A stretch of DNA of 64,000 nt from Minicystis rosea (GTDB lineage: Bacteria; Myxococcota_A; Polyangia; Polyangiales; Polyangiaceae), in NCBI GenBank assembly GCA_001931535.1, contig CP016211.1:2818501-2882500 (forward strand). Reading direction: 5' to 3'. Positions 1-9,688 of this stretch are shown one piece after another. Each line of letters opens with the position of its first letter. The first letter of the stretch is position 1. Below the pieces are notes generated by a model. It searched no databases. It was not told where the DNA came from and was given only the letters and a program-made list of their open reading frames with translations. Both the position numbers and the translations under genes were made by a program.

Positions 1-2752
1 GGCGCCACGGCCTTCTTCTTCTCCGACGTCGCGCGACGGCTGAAGAGACGAGCGCCGAGGCCCGCGATGGTGATGCCGAGCATCCACAGCGCATTGCCGC
101 TGGGCGCGCTCTGATCACCGGCGACCACGCAGCCGCAGCCCGCGCCCGTCGCGGCGTCCGCGCGACCGCGGATGAGCGCCTGCGTCGCCGTACCGAGGTT
201 GCCCTCGTTGTCCTTGGCTTCGACCGTGATCTCGGCGGCGTCGCCCACGTCGAGCGCCGCGAGGCGCGACGCCAGCGTCCACTGCGACCACTCGCCCTTA
301 TCGAGACGGAAGCGCACGAGCGTGTCGGGCGTCACGAGATCAGCCGCCTCGATGGTGAGCTTGCCTTCGCCGCTCTGGCCGAACTTGATGGCCGGCGGCT
401 CGGCATCGACGATGACCTCGACCTGCGCCGGCGTCGTGTCGGCGCTCATCGGATCACCCACCGCGCGCGACTTCACGTGAACCGTGTGGCGCCCCTGCAC
501 GCGAAGCCAATCGTCGCGCACCGTGAGGAAGCGATTGCGCGTGTACGGGTGCCACATGCCGTCGTCGACCTTGTACGCGAACTCCACCGCACGCGTGCCG
601 TCGTCGATCGACGAGACCGCGAGGATCTCCACGCTCGGACCGTTGTCCGCGCGGATCGTCTTGAACTTGAGGCCGGCCGGATCGACGAGCTTCTTCGTCA
701 CCTGCGCGTTCGTGTGCGACGAGACCTTGGCCGACGCCTGCCCCGGCGCCGCCGCCGGCGAGCCCTGCGCGATCCCGAGCGCCGCGAAGATGCCGAGGAA
801 GTTGTCGCCGTTGCTCGACAGCTTGCGGAGACCCGGCGAGCCCTGACCATCGACCGTGTCGGGGATGATCAGCGACAGGCCCAAGCTCGCCAGCGAGTCG
901 TTGAGGTTGATGGGGTTGAGGCTGCCGCCGAGCTGCTGCCCGACCAAGCTGCCAATCAGCGAGCTCAGCGACTCCGCGAGCTGATCCGGCTTCTCACGCA
1001 GGAGGCCGCTGTTCGTGACCTTGCCGTTGTTGACGCCGATCTTGTCGATCACCGGCGTGAGGCCCTCCGGCCCGACGCTCAGGTTCACCGGCACGTCGAG
1101 GTCGAAGGTCGCCGTCATGAAGCGGATGAACCGATCGAGCGACCAGAAGTAGAAGTCGATGGACGCGCTGTCGAGCTTCACGCGGAGCAGCGGATCCGTC
1201 TCCAGGTTGGTGCCATTGCCGAACGTGAGCGACGGCGGCTTGGCCGGTCGAATCACGAGCGCCACCTGCTGCGGATCACGCTGCAGGCCGAGGTCCTTCG
1301 CCGACGGCGCCAGGAGGCCGAGCGTGCCCGAAGAGAGCAGGGGAATGTTCTCGGTCGAGATGCCGATGCAGAGCAAACCGCTGTTGTAAACGCCGTTGAG
1401 CGCGTAGTTGGTGAACCGCTCCGAGAGCGCGATACCCACGTGGGGCCCAGGCGTGCCAGCCGGCCAGTTCGGGATGGAGTCGGCGAAGAGCTCATCCGGA
1501 ATCGGGATGCCCGTGGGCAGCGCCATCTCGGAGAGCTTCACGCACTTGGAGATCGGATTGGGCTCCGCGCCGCCGAACATGCCGAGCGTCGCACCGCCGA
1601 GGCCGACGCCCTGCGCGTTGACCGGATAAGGATCGAGATCACCCCAAGCGACGTTCGCCCCCGCGGGGACCTGAGCGCTGGTGTTCTTGCTCGGCCCACC
1701 GGCCGCGAACACGAAGTCGAGACCACCCTTGGTACCGGGCGAGATGCTGGCGAGGAGGCCGCCGAGATCGATGTGGCCATCCAGGCCGAGAATGGTGGAA
1801 GCGCAGGTGTTGTCGGGGTAACGGCAGACGCCGCCGCCGTCCGCCGTCGTGCCCGTCGGGCACGCCTGGGTGTCGCTCTTCTTCGCGCAGAGCGCGTCGT
1901 CGAGCTGGCCGGTGAGGGCGCCGATGAGCGGAGACGTGAGCTGCCCGATGACGAGACCCTTCACCGCATCGAGGATGCTGGCCACCACGCCGCCGCAGAT
2001 GTGGATGTTCTTGCCGATGTTGTCGTCGGCTTCGCCTTGATTGAAGATCTGGTTGATCGTGACCTGCGAGTAGCCGAAGCGCGCGACGTGGTTCGAGTTC
2101 TGATCGACGAAGATGCCGATCTGCACGTCGACCGGGAAGTTGTCGTACGTGCCACCCGGGCAGGCGCCGTTGCCGTTCAGCGAAGCGGTGATGTCGGTGT
2201 CGATCAGGCAGCCGCCGAAGAGGCAGGGGGGACCTTCACGTGCAGCGGGAGGTTCTGGAGACGAAGGGGCAGCGTCCCGGTGATGCGCAGATTGAACTTG
2301 TGGTTCGGATCCGCGTAGGGCTGAATTTGGAGGTTCGATGTCGCGAGGTTGATCTCCGCAACGCACTTGGGCGGGTTCGCGTTGGGATCCGCGCCCCCGG
2401 GGCAAACGCTGTATTCGATGCCGGAGGTCGAGCCCGACGTCGAAGGCACGTTGAACGTGAGCACCCCGGCGTTGCCGGAGCCGCCCAGGAGCTTCTGCGC
2501 CAGCGGGCCCAGGTTCGACTGCAGGAACCCAAGGCCGGACTTGGTGAGGCGCACCGAGCCGGCGTTCTCGATCCGCTTGTTGGGCTCGAACCCGTTCGGC
2601 AACGCGGTCACGCCGCCGCAGCTCGAGCAGCCGCCGCCCCCGCAGCCGCCGCCGGAGCAGCCGGCGATGATGAGCACGGCCATGATGGCCACGAGGTGCC
2701 TGAGCAGGACCGCCGCCGGGGCGGTCCTTTTCTTGATTTTCGTACGAGGCAT
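1..2752 (-). CDS. Lipoprotein with MYXO-CTERM-like C-terminus (frameshifted, 3' end cut by window edge)
   Basis: Large secreted protein of about 900 residues, role unknown. The start ATG (2752) follows GGAGG by 9 nt. Residues 1-33 hold a basic stretch, a hydrophobic core and the lipobox LIIAGC, followed by a Gly/Cys-rich segment, so it should be lipid-anchored. The frame stops at 2204, but adding one base to the G run at 2226-2231 joins it to a frame that stays open to base 1 and begins with CLFGGC. The far C-terminus has GCGC, a short hydrophobic segment and a basic LFSRR cluster, the layout of a MYXO-CTERM sorting tail. No known enzymatic domain was recognised; the tail half is beta-rich with possible Ig-like folds (around 170-720). 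The frame break is more likely a sequence error than a pseudogene because both halves keep coding character. Confidence 0.75.
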
Positions 2753-2881
2753 GGCGAAGGACCTCCAAGCGCGCGCAGTGCGGACTTCGTGGGTATGGTA
2801 CGGCGGCGCACGGCCCCACTTCAAGCGCGGCGAGGCGTAGGTCCCTTCCGTTCTGACCACGGTCCGCCTAGCCTTTCGCTC

Positions 2882-4720
2882 ATGCGTCGCGTCAACGTGC
2901 TTCGCGCCATTTCGATGCTCTCGATCGTTGCAGCGGCAGCAAGCTGCGAGCAGCTGATCGGTCTCGATCGCTTCCATGATGCGATCTGCACGCCGGGCGA
3001 GCAGAAGAGCGACGACTGCCCTTACACCGGCCCTGCGGGAACGAAGGGCGTCGGCATTTGCAAGGCGGGCGTGCGCACGTGCGCGGAGGACGGCCTCTCG
3101 TGGGGCGCGTGCTCGGCCCCTGTCCTTCCCATGACCGAGGAGAACTGCTCGACCCCCGAGGACGATAACTGCGACGGGCAGGTGAACGAGGCCGCCGCCG
3201 GCTGTTGCGAGCCGGGAGCGATGCTCTCGTGCTATTCGGGCCCCGAGGGCACGAAGGGCGTGGGGTTGTGCAAGGCGGGCGTGGCGGCATGCGGGAAGGA
3301 CGGAAAGACGCACGATGCGTGCGTGGACGACGTGAAGCCTGCGCCGGAGACGTGCGCCGATCCGCAGGACGAAGACTGCGACGGCCACGACTGCGTGGAG
3401 TGGGCAGAGCTGTTCGGCGACGGTGCGGCCCAGCGATTGGTGGACCTGGCGCTCGATCCGATGGGTAACATCATCGCGTCCGGAGCGTTGACGGGCGCGG
3501 TGACCTTCGGCGGGCAGACGTTGACGGACACCGGCGCGGGAGACGCGCTGATCCTCAAGCTGGACCCGCAAGGCAAGCCATTGTGGGCTCGCTCGTTCGG
3601 AAATGTGGGCGAGCAGTCCGCCGGCGCGGTCGCGGTGGACTCCACAGGCAGCATCTTCTTCAGCGGCTGCAGCAAGACGCCGTTCGAGCTCGACCAGGCA
3701 ACACTGCCTGCGGGCGTGTTCGTCGCCAAGCTCAGCGCAGACGGCAAGGCCATCGCCTGGGCCAAGGGGCTTGGCACGCTGAACTGCGACGACGGTCCGT
3801 CGGGGTTCCTCGCAACGGGCACGGTCATGAAGCTCGCCGTCACCTTCAGCAATGACGTCGTGCTGGTCGGCGGCTTCAAGGGCAGCATCGATTTCGGCGC
3901 CGGTTCCGTCCAATCCGCGGGTGGCGTCGACGCTTTCGTCGCCACCTTGAGGGGTGCGGACGGCTCCGTGTCCCAGAGCGACGGTGGATGGTTCAAGGTG
4001 TTCGGGGACACCGAGGATCAGCAAGCCAACGATGTCGCTATCGACCCTCTGTCCGGCGGGGTTCAGGTGGTGGGCGAGTTCGCAGGATCGATCTCACTCG
4101 GCACATCGTCGACCTCCGCCACGTCGAAGGGGGGCAAGGACATCTTCGTCGCTCGTTTCCACGGCGGAGGTGAGTTCGCGACCCTCCGAACGCTGGGCGC
4201 CCTCGGCGATCAATTCGCGCGGACCGTGGTGCTGTACGGCAACGGCAGATACGCGATTGCCGGTCAGTTCGACGGCACCATCGACTTCGGTGGTGGTCCG
4301 ATGACGGCGCCTGCGAGCCTCGGAGTCGGATACCTCGCGGAGTTCGACGCCGACGACACCTTTCGTTGGGCCCGGCGCTACGGCGAATCGTTCGCTGGCG
4401 CCTTCGATCTCGGGATCGATCCCCAAGGGAACTACGTGCTGTCGGGCGTATACCAGGGCTCAATCGATTTTGGCGGTGGGCCGCACATGGCCACTGGGGA
4501 CCAATTCGATGTGTTCCTCGCCAAACTAGACTCCAATGGCAAAGAGGTGTGGGCGAAGACCTTCACCCACTCCAGCCTGTACGTCCTCCCGCGTGTTCGC
4601 ACCTCATCGACGGGGGAGGTCGTGATGGCCGGCTTCACCCCCAGCCCCATCGACTTCGGCTCCGGCCTCCTCACCCCCGCCGGCAGCAACGACGCCTTCG
4701 TCGCCAAGTTCGGCCTCTGA
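2882..4720 (+). CDS. Lipoprotein: MopE-like Cys-rich repeats plus beta-propeller (SBBP-type) repeats
   Basis: Predicted surface lipoprotein of 612 residues. The N-terminus (MRRVNVL... to SIVAAAASC) is a lipoprotein signal. Residues about 40-180 contain two copies of a Cys-rich unit with GPxGTKGVGxCKAGVxxC followed by acidic D-D/E-NCDG and DEDCDGHDC loops, like the metal-binding repeats of MopE-family proteins. The rest carries at least six repeats ending in IDFGGG...DAFVAKL, typical of SBBP/delta-60 beta-propeller blades. It is divergent from the lipoprotein at 2752 with 129 bp between them. The start was chosen because the signal peptide begins there; an upstream in-frame extension overlaps the other gene. 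Family function is unproven; metal or surface binding is inference. Confidence 0.8.
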   Translation: MRRVNVLRAISMLSIVAAAASCEQLIGLDRFHDAICTPGEQKSDDCPYTGPAGTKGVGICKAGVRTCAEDGLSWGACSAPVLPMTEENCSTPEDDNCDGQVNEAAAGCCEPGAMLSCYSGPEGTKGVGLCKAGVAACGKDGKTHDACVDDVKPAPETCADPQDEDCDGHDCVEWAELFGDGAAQRLVDLALDPMGNIIASGALTGAVTFGGQTLTDTGAGDALILKLDPQGKPLWARSFGNVGEQSAGAVAVDSTGSIFFSGCSKTPFELDQATLPAGVFVAKLSADGKAIAWAKGLGTLNCDDGPSGFLATGTVMKLAVTFSNDVVLVGGFKGSIDFGAGSVQSAGGVDAFVATLRGADGSVSQSDGGWFKVFGDTEDQQANDVAIDPLSGGVQVVGEFAGSISLGTSSTSATSKGGKDIFVARFHGGGEFATLRTLGALGDQFARTVVLYGNGRYAIAGQFDGTIDFGGGPMTAPASLGVGYLAEFDADDTFRWARRYGESFAGAFDLGIDPQGNYVLSGVYQGSIDFGGGPHMATGDQFDVFLAKLDSNGKEVWAKTFTHSSLYVLPRVRTSSTGEVVMAGFTPSPIDFGSGLLTPAGSNDAFVAKFGL

Positions 4721-4749
4721 CCACCTCCGCCGCCTGGGGGGCTCTCCTT

Positions 4750-4968
4750 TCATCGCATCCCTGCGGCCCGTGCGCCCATCCCGCGCTCCGTGGCCGACAC
4801 CCGCGTCCCCCGGTCGCCCGGCCCGCAGCTCTGCACGCGCAGCGTTGCGGCGCCGGCGCCCCGCCCGAAGCGCTGCGCCGACACGCTCGCGGCCCGGTCG
4901 CCCGGCCCGCACCCCCGCGCGTGCACCTCCTCGGGGCGGGCGCCATCCCCGCAGACCTGTGCCGACAA
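4750..4968. repeat. 84-bp degenerate tandem repeat, about 2.6 copies
   Basis: The block CCGGTCGCCCGGCCCGCA occurs at 4810-4827 and again at 4894-4911, and GCCGACA occurs at 4793, 4877 and 4961, each exactly 84 bp apart. On the minus strand the same period reads as an open 72-codon frame from an ATG at 4968 with a 28-residue unit (xSAQxxGxG...SCGPGD), but no ribosome binding site supports it. The rest of the 378-bp gap 4721-5098 holds no other gene that I can support. Confidence 0.7.
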
Positions 4969-5098
4969 CCAGGCTCACGGCGCCGCTCGCGAGGCGGGCC
5001 GAGCACGATCCCGACGGTGCCCTGCCGCCCGCGTACATTGACAGCGCGACCCCCCGGCTCAGCTTACGCGGCACCCATACGCCCCTGAGGAGGTGACC

Positions 5099-5788
5099 GT
5101 GTTAGCAGGACCCGATTCTCCCATTCGACTCATGCGCCGTGCCTTGGGGCGCTCCATCGGCGCGCTCGCGGCGGCACGGGAGGCCGACATCGATCGCTCG
5201 GACGTGGAGCGCGCATTCTTCCTGGCCGAGCAGCAAAAGCTCGAGCCCTTGGCGCTCGAGCTGCGCGACGCGCACGTCGCGCTCGAAGCGTTCGACCGCG
5301 GCCCAGGCGAGATCCTGCAAGCGCGGGTCGAGATCGGCGACGAGGTGCTGGATCGCGGTGTGCGCACGGGAAACGCTCGCACCAAAGTCGCTCTCCGGGG
5401 CTCGACGGGGCTCGACGCGACGCACGTCTTCGGCAACCGGGTCGACGATCTCACCGGCGCGGCCATCACACTCGAGCCCGGCCTCGTTCTCGCCGCGGTG
5501 TCACGCTTCGACGACGTGGCGGAGTTCCCCGAGAAGAACGCCCTCAAGCAAGACCTCGCCGTCCGCGCCAAGCAGCAAGACACTTTCTTGAAAGAGCGGG
5601 ACGCCGGTGAATCGGAGCGCGTCAAGCTCCAGAGCGCCGCCGTTCGGCTCGTCGTCGAAGCCGCGCTCGCGCTGGCCAGCCTCAAGGGAGCGCTCGACCA
5701 GCGGTTCCCGCGGCAGCGCAAATACGTGGAGACGTTCTTCCTCGACGTCGCCCCCAAGCGCACCAAGAAACCCAGCGATCCGCAGTAG
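5099..5788 (+). CDS. Conserved hypothetical cytoplasmic protein
   Basis: Protein of 229 residues with no signal peptide or membrane segment and no family that I recognise. It is mostly helical, rich in Glu, Arg and Ala, with a long amphipathic C-terminal part (about 140-200) that could form a coiled coil and a basic tail (KRTKKP). A GTG at 5093 is in frame, but that codon lies inside the strong Shine-Dalgarno GAGGAGGTGA, so the GTG at 5099 is the better start. It is convergent with the next lipoprotein gene and shares a hairpin terminator with it. Confidence 0.7.
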   Translation: MLAGPDSPIRLMRRALGRSIGALAAAREADIDRSDVERAFFLAEQQKLEPLALELRDAHVALEAFDRGPGEILQARVEIGDEVLDRGVRTGNARTKVALRGSTGLDATHVFGNRVDDLTGAAITLEPGLVLAAVSRFDDVAEFPEKNALKQDLAVRAKQQDTFLKERDAGESERVKLQSAAVRLVVEAALALASLKGALDQRFPRQRKYVETFFLDVAPKRTKKPSDPQ

Positions 5789-5804
5789 CCGGCGGCGAAA
5801 TGAA

Positions 5805-5838
5805 ACGACCCCCGCCACATCACTGCGGCAGGGGTCGT
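5805..5838. terminator. Bidirectional hairpin between convergent genes
   Basis: ACGACCCC plus GCC on the left pair with GGC plus GGGGTCGT on the right, with a single mismatch and a 10-base loop. It sits 16 bp after the stop at 5788 and 37 bp after the convergent stop at 5876. There is no T tract. Confidence 0.6.
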
Positions 5839-5875
5839 CGAAGCACCCTTTCGGGCGCCTTCGTGCGCGATCAGA

Positions 5876-6886
5876 TCAGTTGTTGATCTTGACCGAGCTC
5901 GCCGCGAACTTCGCCGCGAGCGAGACGGAGTCGGTGCAGGAGCCGCCCGCCGTCGAGCAGGTGTCGCCCTTGAAGTTGATCACGCCGCCGGTGCGCTTGC
6001 AGACCGTGATGTTGTTCGCGTCCTTCTCGCCGTAGGTGGCCGCGTCCTGCGAGAGCACGACGCAGAGCGACTGGCTGAGGCTGGCGATGACGACGCTGTC
6101 GGCGTCGTCGAGGGTGACGTAGCCGTCGAGCGTAGCGCCCGTGAGGAACGCGTGGTTCTGCGCGTCGGGGAGGCAGCTGTTCGTCGGGTCGAGGTTCTGC
6201 GCGTTGTAGCTGCCGATGCAGTTCTTCGAGGCCGAGAGGGTGGCCATCGAGAGCTTCGCCTGCTTGAGCGGGAGGATGACGACCTGCGTGCCGGTGGCGT
6301 CGAGGTAGATCGGCACGAGGAGGTCCTTGCCGGCGGAGACGGCGAAGGCGCCGGAGGCGTCGGGCGCGACGCCGTCGAAGGTGATGGGGGCGATGTCCTT
6401 GCCGCCGACCGTCTCCTGGACGAAGTCGTAACCGGCGGTCGCGTCGGTCACCGGCTTGGCGCCGCCCGTCTTCAGCGTGCTCGCCGTCGTGTCGAACTGG
6501 AGGAGCCAGTTGAACGTGGCCGAGCCGTTGAGGTTGCAGCCCGCGTTGGAGGGCGTCACCGCGCCGGCGACGATGCCGGCGACGAGGCCGCTCGCGAGCG
6601 CGGCCGGCTTGCTGATGGTGAGCTCCGACATGCGCAGACCGAACTTGGTCTGATCCTTGTTGTCGACGAGGCCCACGCACTCCTTGTCAGCGGCCTTGCA
6701 GGAGGCGCCGAGGCAGCACGCAGCGGTGCAGGAGCCGCCGCTCGAGGTCGTCGTGCCCGACGAGGTCGTGGGGGCCGTGCCGCCGCCGCCGCCCGTGTTG
6801 CCGCCGTCGCTGCCACAGCCGACCAGCGACGCCGAGCCGACCACAGCCACGCTGAAAAGACCAAGAATCATGTTGGAAAAGCGCAT
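5876..6886 (-). CDS. Lipoprotein with Gly/Ser/Thr linker
   Basis: Secreted lipoprotein of 336 residues. The ATG at 6886 follows GGAGG by 6 nt; an ATG at 6919 in the same frame has no such site. Signal peptide and lipobox SLVGC lie at about residues 10-24, followed by a GGGGG...TTSSGTTTSSGG linker and two Cys pairs (CTAACC). The body (80-336) is beta-rich with no recognised catalytic motif, and ends SVKINN. The linker style is shared with the lipoproteins at 19425 and 60187. Function unknown. Confidence 0.8.
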   Translation of the reverse strand: MRFSNMILGLFSVAVVGSASLVGCGSDGGNTGGGGGTAPTTSSGTTTSSGGSCTAACCLGASCKAADKECVGLVDNKDQTKFGLRMSELTISKPAALASGLVAGIVAGAVTPSNAGCNLNGSATFNWLLQFDTTASTLKTGGAKPVTDATAGYDFVQETVGGKDIAPITFDGVAPDASGAFAVSAGKDLLVPIYLDATGTQVVILPLKQAKLSMATLSASKNCIGSYNAQNLDPTNSCLPDAQNHAFLTGATLDGYVTLDDADSVVIASLSQSLCVVLSQDAATYGEKDANNITVCKRTGGVINFKGDTCSTAGGSCTDSVSLAAKFAASSVKINN

Positions 6887-7004
6887 TGCATCCTCCTCGA
6901 TATTTCGAAGGCGCGACAAGCTTACCGCGCCCCGTCATCCGTTCAAATGGCAGCCGCCGCGGCAAACGCGCCGAGACGGTCGGGAGCGCCGCACGGCGGC
7001 CGCT

Positions 7005-7931
7005 CTACATCGTGTGCGCACCGAAATCGTAGAGGGATCGAATCGCCGCGACGCGCGTGGCCACGTCGGCCCGCGACACTTCGGACACGCGCTTCGTGCC
7101 CACCGCCTCGACGCAGAAAGAAGCCGTCGCCGTCGCGTGGATCATCGCGCGGCGCAGGGCGAGCGCGGTGAGCTCCGACTGCGCCGCGAGATACCCCATG
7201 AAGCCGCCGGCGAACGAGTCGCCCGCGCCGGTGGGATCGATGACGTCCTCGAGCGGGAAGCCGGGCGCCGCGAAGACGCCGTGCTCGTCGAAGAGCAACG
7301 CGCCGTGCTCGCCGCGCTTGATGATGATCCGCTTCGGCCCGCGCGTGTGGATCTCGCGCGCGGCGCGCCGGATGTTGATGTGCCCCGAGAGCTGGCGGGC
7401 CTCCTCGTCGTTGATCACGAGGATGTCCACGCGCTTCAGCACCTCGGCGAGGATCGCGGGCTCGCCCTCGATCCAGAAGTTCATCGTGTCGGCCACGACG
7501 ACGCGCGGCTTCGCCACCTGATCGAGCACCTGGAGCTGCAGCGCCGGATGGATGTTGCCGAGCAGCACCATCGGCGTCTCGCGGTACGCCGCCGGGATCT
7601 TCGGCTGGAACGAGGCGAAGACGTTGAGCTGCGTGTCCAGCGTGGTGCGGTGGATGAGATCGGTGTCGTAGCGCCCGGCCCAGCGGAACGTGCGACCCGC
7701 GGCGCGCTCGACGCCCGCGGTGTCGATGCCGTGCGCTTGCATGTCGGCGAGCGTGGCCGCGGGGAAGTCGTCCCCGACCACCGCGACGACGCGCACTTGC
7801 GTGAAGCTCGAGGCCGCGTAAGCGGAGTACGTTGCAGAGCCGCCGATGACATCCTTGGCGCTCCCCGTCGGGAGCTCCAGGTCGTCGAAGGCCATCGAAC
7901 CGACGATGAGAACGGGGAGCGCTTGATTCAC
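7005..7931 (-). CDS. PfkB-family sugar/nucleoside kinase
   Basis: A 308-residue ribokinase-fold kinase that transfers phosphate from ATP to a sugar or nucleoside hydroxyl. The N-terminal GSMAFD and GGSATY motifs (about 11-36) fit substrate binding, and the signature DPTGAGDSFAGG (about 240) holds the catalytic Asp and anion hole. The start is a GTG at 7931, with a weak ribosome binding site. It is the last gene of the minus-strand run after mtnP, 136 bp downstream, so a link to nucleoside or methylthioribose salvage is plausible, but the substrate cannot be read from sequence. Confidence 0.85.
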   Translation of the reverse strand: MNQALPVLIVGSMAFDDLELPTGSAKDVIGGSATYSAYAASSFTQVRVVAVVGDDFPAATLADMQAHGIDTAGVERAAGRTFRWAGRYDTDLIHRTTLDTQLNVFASFQPKIPAAYRETPMVLLGNIHPALQLQVLDQVAKPRVVVADTMNFWIEGEPAILAEVLKRVDILVINDEEARQLSGHINIRRAAREIHTRGPKRIIIKRGEHGALLFDEHGVFAAPGFPLEDVIDPTGAGDSFAGGFMGYLAAQSELTALALRRAMIHATATASFCVEAVGTKRVSEVSRADVATRVAAIRSLYDFGAHTM

Positions 7932-8067
7932 CGCCGCGCGTCTTAGCGGTTATTTCTCGAAAGCGAAAGGGGTAGAACCGACAACCCGCACCTCCGCGCG
8001 AAGCGCCGCGAGCATCGGCAATTTCGGGGATTCGACGCGCGTCGTGACGCACGGCGACGTGAGACGG

Positions 8068-8979
8068 TCAGCCGAGATACCGACCGATCAACCATTCCAG
8101 ACGGACACGCGCTTCTTCGGGGATGGCGGACGGCGCCGTCATGATCGCGCCGCGGAGCGCGTCGCGTGCAGGGCTCTGCGAGACATCGGGAAGCGAGCGC
8201 GCGAGCCTGCGCGTCACGTCCTTCGCGAGCGCGACGTTGCGCTTCAACGTGGCCACGACCATCTCGACGGTGACCGTCTCTTCGGTCGCATGCCAGCAGT
8301 CGTAGTCGGTCGAGAGCGCGAGCGTCGCAAAGGGCAGCTCGGCCTCGCGCGCCAACTTGGCCTCGGGCATGTTGGTCATTCCGATCACGGACACGCCCCA
8401 GGTCCGGTACACGAGGCTCTCCGCGCGCGTCGAGAACTGCGGGCCTTCGATGCACACGTACGCGCCGCCCTTGTGCGCGCGGGCAGGCCGATGCCCATCG
8501 TCGCGCACCGGCGCCGCCGCCACGGCCGCCTCTGCAGCGGCGTGCACGGCAGAGGCCATGATCGGGCAGACCGGATCGGAGAAGGCGACGTGCGCGGCCA
8601 CCTGCGCGTCGAAGAACGTCGACACACGCTGCTTCGTGAGATCGATGAACTGATCGACGACCACGAGATCACCGGGCGCGATCTCTTCCTTCATCGAGCC
8701 GACCGCGCTCACGCTGAGGAGGTGCGTGGCGCCGAGCATCTTCAACGCGCAGATGTTGGCGCGGTAGGGAATCGCGCTCGGCGGATGCCGGTGCCCGCGT
8801 CCATGACGCGGGAGGAACAGCACCGTCGCGCCGCCCTCGCGCAGGCGCCCGCGGATGACCGCGTCGCTGGGTGCACCGTAGGGCGTGGAGACGTGGATCT
8901 CCTCGACGTTCTCGAGGTTCTCCACATCGTAGAGGCCGCTGCCGCCGATGACGGCGAGGACGCCGCTCGTGCTGCTCAT
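8068..8979 (-). CDS. mtnP: S-methyl-5'-thioadenosine phosphorylase
   Basis: A 303-residue PNP/MTAP-family phosphorylase that splits methylthioadenosine to adenine and methylthioribose-1-phosphate in polyamine/methionine salvage. Visible family motifs are IGGSGLYD (9-16), FLPRHGRGHRHPPSAIPYRAN (about 53-73; phosphate and substrate binding), CIEGPQFSTRAES (about 180) and the MTxxPEAxLAREAE..STDYDCW block (about 206-232), which favours MTA over purine nucleosides. Its ATG overlaps the gmk stop as ATGA, indicating translational coupling. Confidence 0.93.
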   Translation of the reverse strand: MSSTSGVLAVIGGSGLYDVENLENVEEIHVSTPYGAPSDAVIRGRLREGGATVLFLPRHGRGHRHPPSAIPYRANICALKMLGATHLLSVSAVGSMKEEIAPGDLVVVDQFIDLTKQRVSTFFDAQVAAHVAFSDPVCPIMASAVHAAAEAAVAAAPVRDDGHRPARAHKGGAYVCIEGPQFSTRAESLVYRTWGVSVIGMTNMPEAKLAREAELPFATLALSTDYDCWHATEETVTVEMVVATLKRNVALAKDVTRRLARSLPDVSQSPARDALRGAIMTAPSAIPEEARVRLEWLIGRYLG

Positions 8980-9608
8980 GGATGTGCTCTCCCTTCGGCG
9001 AGCATGCGCTCGCAGCTCTTGGCGTGTCGCTCGCGACGGCTGCGCTCGGCCAGCACCACGCCGCGCAGGTGCTCGTAAGCCCGGTCGAGCTCGTCGTTGA
9101 CGATCACGTACTCGAAGATGCTGTAGTGCTCGATCTCCATGCGCGCGTTGTTGAGCCGCCGCACCGTGGTGGCTTCGTCTTCGGTCGCGCGCCCGCGCAG
9201 CCGGCGCTCCAGCTCGGCGAGCGAAGGCGGCAGGATGAACACGCCCACCGCCGCCGGCAGCGCCGCCTTGATCTGACGCGCGCCCTGGTAGTCGATGTCG
9301 AAGAGCACGCCGCGCGCGCGCTCCCGCGCGATCTCGATCTCGGCGAGGCTCGTCCCATAGAGGTTCTCGTGCACGCGCGCGTGCTCCGCGAACGCGCCGG
9401 CCCGGGCCATTTGCTCGAACGTCGTCGTGTCGATGAAATGGTATTCGCGCCCGTCGACCTCGTTCGGTCGCGGCTTGCGCGTGGTGTGCGAGACCGAGAA
9501 CCGGAGATCCGGAAACTCGGCGCGCAAACGGTTGCAGAGCGTCGTCTTCCCAGCCCCGGAAGGCGAGGAGACGATCAGCATCAGGAAATCATCCGGGGTC
9601 GCGGGCAT
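8976..9608 (-). CDS. gmk: Guanylate kinase
   Basis: A 210-residue kinase converting GMP and ATP to GDP and ADP. The P-loop SSPSGAGKTT is at about 14-23, followed by the GMP-binding SHTTRKPRPNEVDGREYHF region (39-57). The length is typical. It lies between yicC and mtnP in the same orientation, and the yicC-gmk pairing is widely conserved in bacteria. The 80-bp gap to yicC may carry its own site for initiation. Confidence 0.96.
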   Translation of the reverse strand: MPATPDDFLMLIVSSPSGAGKTTLCNRLRAEFPDLRFSVSHTTRKPRPNEVDGREYHFIDTTTFEQMARAGAFAEHARVHENLYGTSLAEIEIARERARGVLFDIDYQGARQIKAALPAAVGVFILPPSLAELERRLRGRATEDEATTVRRLNNARMEIEHYSIFEYVIVNDELDRAYEHLRGVVLAERSRRERHAKSCERMLAEGRAHP

Positions 9609-9688
9609 GCTTCTCGGGTCTCTTCAATAGGTATCCCGGCGCGCGGTCAACCCCCGTCGCGCGATCGCCCGGTTTCCCCGACGTTCTG

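Noticed and set aside
477..2318. Long plus-strand open frame of about 613 codons
   Set aside because: Arg/Asp/Glu/Val-rich shadow opposite the minus-strand lipoprotein; no ribosome site or domain.
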